DNA from: Arabidopsis thaliana | Taxonomy: Eukaryota > Streptophyta > Magnoliopsida > Brassicales > Brassicaceae | Direction: 5' to 3' | DNA length: 64,000 nucleotides | Assembly (NCBI RefSeq): GCF_000001735.4 | Contig: NC_003076.8 | Location: forward strand, 5,270,001-5,334,000 | Shown: positions 20,999 through 33,393 of the stretch, piece by piece | Layout of the letters: the number at the start of each line of letters is the position of its first letter | Numbering within the stretch: the first letter of the stretch is position 1 | The notes under the pieces: model-generated | What the model was told of the DNA's origin: nothing | The model's database searches: none | Seen by the model: the letters and a program-made list of their open reading frames with translations, nothing else | Program-made: the position numbers and the translations under genes

Positions 20999-23900
20999 TT
21001 AGTGATTTTGTGGCTGTGTCTCATCTTGGGTCTTGGCTTTACTCCTTAGCATCTCAGTGAAGTTGCCTCTCATGATACGTCTGAATCTCGTGTCTTCACT
21101 TGCTGCAGCCACAACCTTTGGTGACTCGGGTCCCTGACCTGTCGGTGATCCAGGTGCCGTGCTTTCCGTTGCTTCTTTCTTCCCCAACAAGCCTCCTTCT
21201 CCAAACAAGCTCGTGACGGATGATGCAATCCCCAAGTGAGCACCCATAGCTTTACTAATTGCTTCAAATGTCCCACCTGATCTCTCCTTCATTATGATCT
21301 CTAACGCTTCCTTGTGAGCTGGATCTAGCGCATCTGGATCTTTCAGTAGGTTTTGAATCGCTGGAAGGAGGTATTCTTTGACACTTGTTTGAGACAAATC
21401 TTCACAACCATGGTTCAAAACAAAATCAGGTTAAACTTGGAACATTGAAACATCGAAGAAGAAGAAGAAGAAAGTTATGATTTTGATACTCTTACCAGTT
21501 GCATCGAGTGCACGAATGGCTTCACAGAATGCGTTAGCTCTTTCTCGACGACGATTTACGTCTGTTGAAGAGCTTGGACTTGCTGAAAGTTGTAAAATCT
21601 TGGACAAAAGATAATCTCGAAGCCGTTCTGTCGTGTGAGGAATAGCAACTAAGAGTGCACGAATGACTGCGATTATAGCCTCATGAGATCCATCTTCCAT
21701 AAAAGCATCCATCTGGACTAGGATTTTATCAACAATCTGCATCATATACAATTTAATTAGCGCATAAAAGAAAAGATCCTTACGTAATTCCAGAGTTTAT
21801 TATGCATTATTACCATGTCGACTTTGAAATGCTGTGCTACAGATCCAAATGCATCTATGCTTGCGTACTTCACATTCAGGTTCTGGTCCGAGCCAAGAGT
21901 GATCAAGGCTGGTAAAACATTGGCGGAAGCAACTTTTGCGTCGATATATGGAACCTGTTGCGCAAGTAAATAACAAAGCTTCTTAGAAAAAATTGGGGGA
22001 AAAATGAAAGTGTGTAGTGTTGTTGAGAAGCTTACGATGGTCTTCAACAACTTAGCAGCGTTGATTTTGAGTTCTGCAGTGGAATCAACGACCATTTCCC
22101 ACAAAATGCCGAATATCATGTTATGGTGTACCTCAAATGTGCTGTTATGTTTGAGGAGTACGTTGGTAAGAAGAAGCAGCTTCAAGAAACCATAATAAAC
22201 AGTGGAAGCTAAAGAAAACGCACCAAAGGAAGCGAACTGCATCCAAAACCTCGTTGTTGTGCTTCGATGACTGGTTTTCCTTGGTTTTGCTCTCAACTAA
22301 AAGTTGTCGTAAGAAGATAGTTAATTCTTCGCGTTTACTTGGCGCACCAAGAACTCCTGCCAGCAGAAGCGGTAGAATACAAAGAGTGGCAAGTCTATTG
22401 GCTACAGCAGTTCTTGGTTTCAGGCCTGAAGAAAGGAATCAAGAATCATGTCAGGTCCTAGTTGTAGAAAATTTTGTGTAGCTATACATCCAGCAATTAA
22501 GTAACCTTTTATTCTTGGATGGATTGCAGAAGGTAAGAATCGAAGATCAGCCTCATCATCTCCAGCGGCCACCAAAAATACAGGTAACTCAATGTGAGTT
22601 AGGTAGGAACTTCCAAAACGTTCAGATACAGCCAAGAGAAACTGGTTACCACCACAGAGAATTTATAAAGATTAGTGTAATTAATTACCCCTAAGATCAA
22701 TACAAGATAAGAGAGCAGTTGTCAGCACAAATCATACCTTTGTTATCCGATTTCTCAAATGGTCTTCCTTCTGGGGCAACATGCATGCCAGTTGCAACAA
22801 GTTAGCAAAGCAATCAACATGCATCCACTCAAACATAGGCCACTCAGAACGTCCCCTGGTCAGAATTTCCAGTCAGATAAGACGTATTAAAATTACATAC
22901 AAGAAGACGTCAGAAACTTGAAGAACTTTTTGTTGCCCAGAGTGATTGAGGGGGTTGAGAAGCTTACTCGGCATAGATCTCAAGCAAGGAAACAGAGAAT
23001 GCAGATTCCTCTGACTTTGAGATGGAAGAAAACGGACATGTTGTCATTGCCTTCTGGTGTATAGCTGGAAGCAACTCCATGAGCATTCGTAGTAGGACAT
23101 CAATGTTCCATCGCTCCCGTTCACCTAAGACTCGTAGATGAGACTCCAATGACCCTTCAACTCCAGAAAGAGGTGGGCAGTGCTGCAAATGAAAATAACT
23201 TAATATGAGCTATTCTCAGTTACAATTTTAAAAATGGATAATGTATTGAGTCTATACCTGAGCTGAGCTCAAAGTGTGAGAGAGAAGACCTCTCAAGATA
23301 TGATCCAGCCTGTTACCCCATTTTATCACTGCAGGAAGTAGTTCTTTCAATGTAGTTTCAACCACCAGGCCAGACGGATCGCATATCAGCTGAAACATCA
23401 TCTCCTCTACCTGATAAACAAGCAGAAAGCTGGTGTTGTAGCATTTTGGTTTTATTAATATCAACTTAACGTCTGTGCTATTGTCTCATGCCAACCTAAG
23501 GACACTACCATATCTTAGAAATTCTGTAATCAGCCTATTTTAGAGCTGCAAATTCAGTAAGGCGGACCTTGAAATATTTGTCTGTGTTAGGAAATAGTGG
23601 AAGCAGCAATGCCAGATTATGAGCCGCAGCCTCTCGAACAACGGTGGCAGAATCTTCTATGAGTTGTTGTACGATAGACAAAATAAGAGAGTCCCGTATC
23701 TCAGGGCGGACATATTCTGCAAGCTCCCCACATGATTGAGCAACTAGCAGCCTGCGTTCTTCATATGTATGATTTATCTGAAATAGACACAACAAGCATG
23801 TAATCACTCATTTTAAGAAATATCACAAAATGTTTAAAGCGTAGACAACAAGTTGTAAAAGCAAGAGTAGCATTCACCTGTTCCCAGCACTGCGGAAGCA

Positions 23901-26900
23901 ATTCTGTTTCTGTTCTCATTTCCCCAACATTCCTCGATAGGCTAACACATGCCTGAGATAAACAGTAAAAGGAGTCAGCTCAAAACCTTAAACAGTCTTA
24001 TTATACGTTATGAAAGCTTCAAAGTTTATACAGTAACCTACATCCATAATAATCCGCCTCTGCTGTTCATCTGGACGTTTGATCAGGTTGAACAGTGTAT
24101 GAGTCAAGGAATCTCTTGTACTGCTAACTGGATGCCGCTCAATTGCACACATCATCAGGGGAAGGAGTTCCTATCAGTCAAAGAAACAAGATAATTAATA
24201 TTTCGCCAACTGTCTTAGCTGGTAAAATTGAAAAAAGAATTTAAACCTCTCGATGGTTTATCAGAACATATGGAACAATATTCGGCAAAGCATCTGCAAG
24301 TATCTGAATCGTTCCTAAACCCTGTAAAAGAATGAAAAAAAGGAAAATTCAAACATCCCATATAACATTTTGTAGACACAACATTAGCATAAGTATAGCG
24401 AAAGGAAAGCAGACAGCTACATTGGCTGCTACCATGTTTCTGATGACAAAAGATGAGCTTATAGAGTACTCAAAATCATTAAGAAAAGGTGAAAATAGCA
24501 GACATTCACGATATCAAAGGAAGTACTTGCCATTTCCTCAGAAGCAGCTTCACCATTTGCATTGTCTGATTTTGAGTTAGAATCACGACCAATTCCAGGA
24601 TCCACTTTCAAGATGCTTCCAAGGTCTCTGGGTGAGAAATTACCGTTTGATGGACTTAACAAATAGTTTGAGACTTCTTTCTGGTTCTCCAACGTACCAT
24701 TGTTGGCATAAGATATATTGCCGGCCTCTCCTGCCACCTCTCTTTGATCAGCAATAATATTCTTAACCTCTTCCACCACCATATCGTCTTCTGTTTGTAT
24801 GTGCCCTTTCTCAGCCGATATAGAAACTTTAGAAATCAAACCACCATCCTTTTCCACTGTTGGATTTACAACTTCCTCTGACAGAGTGCTTATCTGTTCC
24901 TCGACTTCCTTGGATTGTAATTTTACAGGATCACCTTCATTCAGTGACACATATTGACCAGCGCGAGACCCTTCAATATGCATTTTAAGAGAAGTGATCT
25001 CAGCCCTACAGTCATTGAGGTTCCTCCTCTGATGCTCTGAGGATTGCTTCAAACTTTGCACCTGAATACTATCAGTGTCATTTCAGGTATTTACATTATC
25101 AGATATGAAAGAGCCCGTTTCTTTAAGAAATCCAGTCTATAAAAAAGACTACCTGCTTTTCTCTGTCCCGAAGATCCTTCTGAAGTGATTCTGTAGACTT
25201 GTTAAAAGCACCTATTTGCTCTTCGAAATTTTCTTTGCTCTTAAGTAGTCCGTCCTTTTCTTTGCTTAGCCTCTCAATCTCCTTTTTCAATGATTCATTC
25301 TCCTGAAGCATGGCTATTTTCTCCTGCATCCAAGAAATTGTGAACCATGAGAAATTCAAATTCAAAATGCATACAGAACATTCTGGTAGATTTTTATTCT
25401 CGCAAATGCTCAAAGTGCAACATAAATTGTTAACTATGATACTCAATTTTCTTACATGTAAAGTGAGCTTCCATTCTACACTCACCCCACAGTCAAAATA
25501 GCATCAAGTTTCAGAAAATAAGGAAAAATACAGAGAGGGCAAAGAAGATAGAAGTTGGTTCTGTATAAGACAACGTCAAAAATCTAAGTTTCAAGGTATT
25601 GATCTTTCTGACAGCATCAGTTCAATTTAAAGTATTGACATGCAAATTAAGCTTCAGGAAGTAACCTCAGCTGCTTCTGAAGTTGATGAGAGGTACTGAT
25701 AGTAATAATAGCGCAAGGCATCAGGTACGTGTGCTGGACTGTCCTGCCAAACGTCCAAGTTCTGGTCTGTCACCTGAGATAAACACAGACACAATATTTA
25801 CAAATTGCTCTAAATACAATACCATCACAGACGATAGGTCAGACACTTCTGTTTCTCCTTCTAGAGTTGGAGTTTATTCAGACATAAAACTTAGTTTTGG
25901 TCTATCAACTAAATTAAAAAAAAAGAAAACTTAACCCAAAAACAAATATATTAACACAAACTCAAACAAAAGACAATGTCAGCAACTTCAGAAAGAACAT
26001 ACAAAGCCGAAAACTTTTTAACCAAAAACAATCTTCAGAAGAGTAAAAGTCATAGACAGCTTCACCAATCACCATAGCTACTTACAAATCTAAGTCGTTG
26101 CAGAAATGGAAAACGAGAAAAATAAAATAAGCTACTAAACAGCTCCCGGAACTTTTTAATTATTCTTCAATACAACTTTCCTAAATGGAGTAGCAACACA
26201 ACCAGAAAAGGGTAATTAAGATTCCAAAATGGTGTTTGCCAATCAGACAAGAAAAACAGAAGATCAAAAATAAACTATTGTAAACTATGCACAAAAAACG
26301 GTAAACATATAGACATAAAATTAAGATACCTCCTCATAAAATGTCATAGCCGTAAGCCTATAACCTGCTAGAAGAAGATATTCTTTCACTGCACAGTTTA
26401 AGTCTTGACGTTCATTGTTCTTCAAAGGCCCTATATCAGTGAAGGAAAAATCTTTCTTTTTCCGTTGAATCTCTGGCCTGTTGCCTCCAAACTCATCCGA
26501 ATCCATCTCTGAGAAATAACAAACACTATCAGGACATAGTTTGGTGATTAGGTTGCTACCATGCTGGCACTGATGAAAATAACAAAGAATAAAACTCATA
26601 TGCATTATAAATGATGCTTTCATACCTAAGCAGAAAATATCTCCATGGAGAAAAATGAAAGAAAAGAGGAGATGGCTGGCGTACAGGAACTGGAAACTTA
26701 GACTAACAACTACTTATTGCAGAGAAAAATTCTAATACATTGAAGAGTCTGCACTTCAGACTAAGATCATCACTGAAGTTTCTGAAACCCTAATAACCGA
26801 CTTCATGCCACAAAACCCGAACTGAGTGTTTATATATACACGTTTATCTAAGTAGAAGATTAACTACGAGACGCTAAAGATCAGAATAAATATTTCAGTA

Positions 26901-27779
26901 ATGGATTACCTTCTGACTTGTCAATCGAAGGAACAGATTTCTTCTGTCCTTCAGTTTTCAATCTTGCAATATCCTCCTGAGCTAGACGAAATTCATATTC
27001 GCTGATAGCTAACTTCTCAGCTAAAGCTTCTTTCTCCTCCAACAAACTTTGTGGATCCGCAACTGCATTGTAGGGTAACAATTACTAGCTACGCTACAAA
27101 CCAAGTTGTCTAAGAAAGCCTGACACTATAGAATCAAAAACCTCAGAATGCGACACAAGATCCGACATGGGTTTGTTCTTGGTCATAATAGTATACCCCA
27201 TTTAACAAGCTGAACAATCACCATTCAAGAAACCTTCAATTATGATTGCTTTTCAAACTTAGACTATGAGAAGAACATCAAATGCATGAAGAACAAAAAC
27301 ATGACTCCACCATTTTCAGGATTCTCCATCATTTTATGAACTACTGTGCTTTTCATAACTTTTAAAACATGTCCATGATCCAACCTGAACACTATTCAAC
27401 TGCTTTCTGAATTAAGAAAGACCAAATAAGATAGCTAATTTATTCACATCATACAACAGATCCCCAAAAAGATCACTAAAATGTAACGCAGCTCAACCAC
27501 ACTGAGAGGGACGATTTAGCTGACAATTTCGGTAGCAAACAAAATAACAATGTGAGGCAGAATGCGGAAAATTGGCGAACCTCGAATTGAATTATACCGA
27601 GAAATCTGATCAGGAGGGAAACGGGAAGGATCGGAAAAGAACTCCTTAAGACGAATTGCTTGGGCATCGCGGCCATCGTCGAGGAGCTCGTGAAGAAGCT
27701 CAAACGCCGTCAAGAGGTAGTTCTCCTCCATCAGGAAGTTGACGAAAAAGTTGCACAACGACGATCGCTCCGCGTCCAT
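20999..27779 (-). CDS. LisH, coiled-coil and HEAT-repeat protein, RELCH/KIAA1468 homologue
   Basis: Nineteen exons on the minus strand: 27581-27779, 26910-27062, 26330-26508, 25666-25773, 25153-25323, 24531-25061, 24247-24321, 24042-24170, 23878-23952, 23568-23777, 23258-23410, 22968-23182, 22738-22855, 22506-22641, 22224-22425, 22036-22141, 21814-21954, 21496-21736 and 20999-21399. They join in phase to 1180 residues. A LisH motif occupies residues 5-38 and a second LisH-like helix pair residues 152-176 (VKEYLLLAGYRLTAMTFYEE). Two coiled coils follow, at about 68-105 and 214-290. An acidic linker precedes HEAT repeats from about 450 to 1100. Mammalian RELCH binds Rab11 and moves cholesterol between recycling endosomes and the trans-Golgi network. 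A traffic role in plants is inference. The sixth intron appears to use a GC donor. Probably At5g16210. Confidence 0.9.
24322..24530 (-). other. Probable GC-AG intron in the LisH/HEAT gene
   Basis: The exon end GAGGAAATG is followed by GCAAGTACTT, a strong GC donor. The acceptor is TTTTACAG before GGTTTAGG. Splicing gives SEEMGLGTIQIL, which I recall as conserved in plant homologues. A GT donor 21 bases further along (exon end 24510) would also keep the frame and add seven residues, ASTSFDI, so both forms are possible. Confidence 0.6.
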
Positions 27780-28603
27780 GTTTTGTTTTCTTCTTCTTTC
27801 ACGGGAACACTAAAATCCAATCAGAGGAAACACCTCCTTCGTTCCAATATCACTGAGCATTCCAAATGAAAATTCAAACTTTTCCTCTCTCGATTCGATC
27901 GGATTCGATTCACCAGATCGTGTCGGTGTTCTCGCCGATGAATCTCTCCGGAAGCGAGTGACGGTAGAGATCACGTGCGACAATGTAATGGTACATCGTG
28001 GATTAGTTGAACCAGATTGTGTAAACAGTAAGCTATAAGACACGTGTACGGTTCACATCACAAGATTATGGCAACGTCGTTTGTGTCACGTGTTTGCTTA
28101 GGCCATATTGAGAGAGAAAAGTCAACTTTTCCTTGCAAAAATAAGAAAATTTTAAACTTACAAAAGTGTTTAGTCTTTTTGCTAATTGGGCGATTGCTGG
28201 TAAAACATATAAGATAAGCATAATTATTCCGCAGATTAACCAATACAATCATCAAAATATGTTCATCTTATGACATCAATGAATTCTCACCAATCACAAG
28301 GACAACAAAAATAGTACTCCAATATCATAAATTTCTTTATAAAATGTTTCTAGAAAGATGAAAAAACCGTAAACTTCTTCGTGTTATTACAACAAGAGTG
28401 AGTAAAGAAGGTGAAACAAGGATCACTTGAATGAAAGAGACGAAAAGCAGAAGCATGTATATTGTATAATATGTATGGGAACCAAAACAAAATTGTAAAG
28501 CCAAATACCTGAAAGTGCAGCAACATGAGAATGGATGGGATTCTTAGATCTCTCAAGCATAGTGTGTCTGTACCTGACTGAAAGCTTCGGTTACCATAAT
28601 GGT
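27780..28603. other. Promoter of the LisH/HEAT gene and 3' flank of the PB1 gene
   Basis: Both neighbours are on the minus strand. Sequence next to 27779 is the leader and promoter of the LisH/HEAT gene, with three CACGTG boxes. Sequence next to 28604 should hold the 3' UTR of the PB1 gene. No further gene is supported. Confidence 0.5.
27972..28092. promoter_or_regulatory. Three G-boxes upstream of the LisH/HEAT gene
   Basis: CACGTG occurs at 27972-27977, 28041-28046 and 28087-28092, that is 193 to 313 bases upstream of the start codon. Three perfect G-boxes in 121 bases of AT-rich DNA are unlikely by chance and suggest bZIP or bHLH control, for example by light or abscisic acid. The regulator is inference. 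Confidence 0.5.
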
Positions 28604-30579
28604 TTAATACTGAGACGGTAATGTGGGAGCTGGAGGCTGAGATTTGTAAATTTGAGCATGAGCTATATCGTTGTCGTCATCGACATCGGTATTATAGATG
28701 AAAGCATCTCTTGAAGTAGTATTAAGAGTAGCTTCACTTGATGTCTGTACCGATGAATCAACGGGTTTGGATAGAGGATAAACCTGTGAGGAAAACTCTG
28801 GCGCTAGAGGGCTGCTGGTGCGGACCACCGGGGAATCAACTTGGTGATAGTTTAAAACGGTGCTCGGTTTCACAGGCAGTGCTTGAACGTGCCTCGAACT
28901 GTACTGCTCGACTGGAATGTAATAGATTGGGTATGGTTGTGGCGGACGCTGATAATAGACGTGGTTTGTGTGATGGTATGCTGTGGCAGGCAATGTCATA
29001 GGTGAGTTTCCGGTAATGTAAGGTTGTCCAGTGTAAATGACTTGGATATGTTGTTGTTGAGCTTGGTTCATAAATGGTGGATACCCGGAAATTGGGACTG
29101 GAACTGGTCTGTTTAGCTCAGCCACATACAAGTTTGAAGACGGTTTGTTCTCAAAAGCATGTGAGTGTGATGGTAGCTCGTGGGAAGGTATTGGGGTGAC
29201 TGCAGAATTGTCGTTGCTGTTCGTAGAGTAAGAACAAAAGGAAAAATGGTTAACAGTTACAAAAAGGCTTTCCAACTAAACAAGGTTTAGAGGATTGGCA
29301 CCTTCTCTACCAATACATATAATTCGAAGATTACATTCGTAGCTGAATACCAAATGAGGAACAACATATCCCCGAGACTCGGAGCACATTGATCCGAATT
29401 GAGAATTACCATAACACAATGGCAAACGAGACAAACTCCTGATTGCCTAAGCCTATGAACTCATTCACAGATCATATACATGAAGACGAGAACCTAATTC
29501 GACTACAGGATCATTCCAAGAATTCAGTTTCTGTTTCCAATCATTACTTCAAGAGATAGCTTATATATTACCACATTTAAACTCGTTCTGCAACACTACC
29601 AAATTCATTTGTGTCACTGGCTAAACAATTCAAAAACTCATAGCACATTGCATTTCCTAGACAACAAATTGTGTACATAAGTTTTAGAACGCTTACACCT
29701 AAAACTATTCGATAAAGCAATCAAATGGTGAAATCAAACAGTTAAGAGCATAGAAGAATACCTTGTCACTGATTCTATTGGCGCAAATTTGACTTGCGAG
29801 TTCGCTATGTTGTCCTCGCCGGAGCTTTTTATCGGAGGTAAATTGCTCGACGAAACCGAGGATGATGTCGAGCCAAAGGATGAATTAGTCTCTAGCATCA
29901 TCGACTCCTGTCCACAAATCCCGCCGTTACCATCTCCACTTCCGCTAGTTCCGCTATTAGTTCGTCTAGTCTGCATCATCTCCACGCTCTTCAAAGCGTC
30001 TACGAACCACATCTCCGTCTTAGGGTGCTGAAGTACCGGCTGAGTCAATTCTTCACGAATAGGCTTATTAGACTCTTCGATTCCAAGCCAATCGATATCG
30101 GTCTCCACTTTACACTGATCCGAATCTCCCTGACTCGCACCAGCTTCATTCGATTGTTGTGATTTCAATGGGAAAAGAAACAATCGGATACGCGATTGGG
30201 GAATCGAGGACTCGGAGGAGAGATAACCGTGTTCTTCCATCATGATCTGAACATCCTCATCCGCCTCGACGGAGATAAGCGAATCTAGTTCCTGATCAGG
30301 AAGCTGATATTTAACTTTGAAAGGATAAGAGATTTTGAGCGTAACCGTAAGGTGGCTAACAAGAGAAGCGAAGCTCGTTTCCGCGGAAGAAGGAATGGCG
30401 ACGATTCGAGTATCTCCGCCTACATAACGCGGCGATTTCGTCTGCGGAGGTGAAACTATACTACCGCCATACCTACACATCACCCGTAACTTTCCATTTC
30501 TTTCATTCTTCTTCCATCTCGGTGTGACAACCTTCGCGCCTTCCGCTACGGTGGCGAAAGCGGAGGAGACGGTGGTCAT
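28604..30579 (-). CDS. PB1 (octicosapeptide/Phox/Bem1p) domain protein
   Basis: Two exons, 29762-30579 and 28604-29216, give 476 residues. The PB1 domain spans about residues 28-122: KLRVMCRYGGSIVSPPQ with the basic cluster, and QLPDQELDSLISVEADEDV with the acidic OPCA motif. Both faces for head-to-tail oligomerisation are therefore present. The middle is Ser/Gly-rich, and the C-terminal half is rich in P, Q and Y with repeated YYxxPxP-like stretches, probably disordered. PB1 proteins act as scaffolds; the partner is unknown. Probably At5g16220. The frame is open a further 50 codons to an ATG at 30729. I prefer the ATG at 30579 because MTTVSSAF leads directly into the domain as in related proteins, but an N-terminal extension cannot be excluded. 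Confidence 0.85.
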
Positions 30580-30815
30580 GGAGGTGCGATTTTGGTTTTT
30601 TTTTACTTCTGAGTTTCCTACTTTTTTGGGCAGACGCCGTTTATAAGCGGCGAGTTTTTTTTTAATCGAATCGAAGTTGTTTAGCTTTACTGTGACGGTA
30701 ACGTTATCATTAACTGAATGTATCAGCATAGTAATTTGGGCCCATGTACTGATATTCCCGAGCGCGTTACTTTTAAAACGGGTTTAGAACCGGGTCGGGT
30801 GAATGATAATCCAGA

Positions 30816-30830
30816 CCGGGTTTAACCCGG
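30816..30830. repeat. Perfect 15-base palindrome CCGGGTTTAACCCGG
   Basis: Seven-base arms around a central T. Two more CGGGT words lie just upstream (30791-30799). It sits about 240 bases upstream of the preferred PB1 gene start, and could be a dimeric factor site. No known factor is assigned. Confidence 0.5.
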
Positions 30831-32972
30831 TAGAGTAATTCTGCTTTATTCGATTTTTTAGTTTCTTCAGTGTCGAGAAATGTTAATTAGTTCAATCATT
30901 GTTGTTTCTTTAGTGTATTATAGATTTGATACAATTTTGGTTTGATATATAGTGCTGATTTGAGGTGGACTTTATATTTATTTCGGTTATATTCGGTTTA
31001 GGTGTTACGGTAAGAATTCGATTAGAAATTTGCGAGTGATAAGAAGATGTAAAAACTAAATTATTCAGAAATAGAAATCTCATGAATTTTTTCAGGGTTA
31101 GTGGTACTAAATTTAATATTTATAATAACAATAAAAAAAAATGATACTAAAGTATCAATACTAACTTCTTCTTTCTCACTAACTTACTAATTAGAGATTA
31201 TCATATTTATTTAATTAGTTGTCTAAATGAACAGGTTAGAATATTGATTCGGTTTGGATTGAACAAAAGCTTAAAAGCGAACGGTCTGTGCTGAGTTGGG
31301 TTCGTGTTGGATGAAATTAAGTTTGTTTGGTTCGGTTTGGTTAATAAAATCAACACTCGTAAATCGTAATAATGCCGTTTGCTGATATGAGAAAAAAAAA
31401 ACAAATTTGGTTAATAAGATACTCGTTTGGCTCATTCTATATAACGTGGATCGATTTGAGGTATCATCCATAAATACATTTACCGAAGTAAGATCAAAAC
31501 CAAGCTTCTTTTTATTTGTGTTTTATGCCCCAAAACCGACGAAACTGTATGTTCAAATCTCTGAGTTACTGTTTTTATAATGAAAATAAACATTAATACT
31601 TACTTAGTTACTTTTTACCCAAACAAAGCTAATTGAAAAAAATAACAAAAGTTTAATTGTAAAAATCATATTGCGGAATTCATTTAGCTTATGCACGTTT
31701 AGGATACTCATGATTTTTTTTTCTTCATAATTTTCATTATGATCCCGGAAACAGAAGTTACGTATGGGAAGATAAAAGCAATATTGTATACTTCAACGTT
31801 TTTTCTATAACCAGTATATTTTGACAAATTCCAAACTAGTTTTCAAAACCTATGATTAAAAGATTCATCACAATATTGGAAACCAAAGATTCGAATTTTT
31901 CTTCAGTAAACGTTTCAGATACTTTCACTTTAGCGTTTTCTATACTAATATACTTATTTCTTTTGAAATTTCTTTCGTAGACACATACCCTCTTGAAGTC
32001 TTGATTGGATTGGAGTAGGTTTCTGGTTAAAGTATAGTTGGAAAAAGAAAAGAAAAAATATGTAACGCTTATACGTTAGAGGACCAAAGATAATATAACG
32101 TACGTCAGAGAATCATAATTAACGTAACACTAAAAATCATCAGTTACCTAAAAAGAAGACCAAAATTGTTTTTATGTTAACATGATCAATAGTGTTTAAG
32201 ATAACAGAATGTCATGGAAATTAATCTAAAATACCTTTCTCTCCCGATTCGATTTTCAAGTGCAAGAAATCTTGTGATAGTATTACCTAGTTGGTTCTTA
32301 GTAGAATAGAAGAAATAATATCAAGTGACGAAATTTGAGAGATATATACTATATAGCGGTCAATAACGTTGATTAGTTTTGATATTTGGTGATCGACCGT
32401 GACTTTATTCCTTTGCTGTTTATGAGTAATTAGGATCTATCCTATTCTGTTTACTTTATAACATTGCGATTCTTGTGAAGGAAAATAACTAATTAGTATT
32501 TACGTCTCCAATTTTGTTGTCTTATTTCTTTCTTTTTGAAAAAGTCTTATTTTCTAACTCTGAACAGATTTCCATGGTCTTTCGTTTTATATGTACATTT
32601 CTTTCTTTTTTCTTGAATAGTACTCACCATCATTTTAGTTATTTTTTGAAAATTCTCATAGAATTTTTGACTTGACAGCCAATGAAGATATTACTTAAAA
32701 TCAATAAGACTTAAACATCGTGAATTGGATTAAAATCCGCATATAATTAATGAGATATTCTAAGAAATATACTTTCTTTAAAAAGTAACACAACAACAAT
32801 TTGGAAACGCCCAAGAAGGTTTGTATTTTAGAATCACGACTGATTAATTAAATGACTACCTTTAACTCGTAAATACCGATAATGGTAAATTGATAATAAG
32901 GGGAGGTTTTTCATGTATTTATTACACGGAGATTTATAATTAATGTTGTTCAAGTACACGTACTCTTTAACA

Positions 32973-33025
32973 AACAACAAATGTTGTGTACCTTACCAAA
33001 AAAAAAAAACAACAAATGTTGTGTA
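32973..33025. repeat. Two identical 18-base copies 35 bases apart
   Basis: The word aacaacaaatgttgtgta occurs at 32973-32990 and again at 33008-33025, separated by an A-rich spacer. Directly downstream, near 33057 and 33093, the related words gcgggagt and acgggagt follow CTTTTT. This looks like local duplication. Confidence 0.65.
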
Positions 33026-33278
33026 AGTACATATTTTTTCCACAGACAACTAGCTTTTTATGCGGGAGTTATCTATTTCTCCATAGATAAATGGCTTTTT
33101 CTACGGGAGTAATAATTCGGAATATTAGATGAATCGTTCAAAAAAAAAAACGAATTAATGACAAATAACCTAAAACTTAACAAATGTCCATGGTTAGCTT
33201 AAGGGATTAGTATAATTAATCACAGACGTAAATAATCAATGAGAGGAGAGAACACTCCAACTCAAGTCAACTCTTCTT

Positions 33279-33393
33279 GTATATATATAGAGACATATTC
33301 CTCCTTGTAACGCACAGCAACAAGTACAAGAGAGAGAGAGAAAGAATCAAAAACATCTGTCGCGGAGAGAGAGAGAAAGAGAGAAAGAGAAAA
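33279..33393 (+). promoter_or_regulatory. AAD3 core promoter (TATA) and GA-rich leader
   Basis: A TATA-like tract tgtatatatatag lies at about 33279-33290, some 105 bases before the AAD3 start codon at 33394. The presumed leader contains two GA-rich runs, around 33329-33343 and 33365-33391. The transcription start itself is not visible. Confidence 0.5.

Larger units (their letters stand above)
30580..33393. other. Divergent spacer of about 2.8 kb
   Basis: Between the PB1 gene (minus) and AAD3 (plus). Near the PB1 gene it holds TGGGCCCA at 30738-30745 and a run of CCGGGT words with a 15-base palindrome. Most of the rest is AT-rich without supported coding sequence. A repeated 18-mer lies near 32973-33025 and the AAD3 core promoter at the right edge. 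Short open frames here lack motifs. Confidence 0.5.

Noticed and set aside
31207..31471. Overlapping 65- and 66-codon minus frames in the 2.8-kb spacer
   Set aside because: Low-complexity products rich in Asn, Thr and Pro, no splice partners, and two frames over the same DNA.
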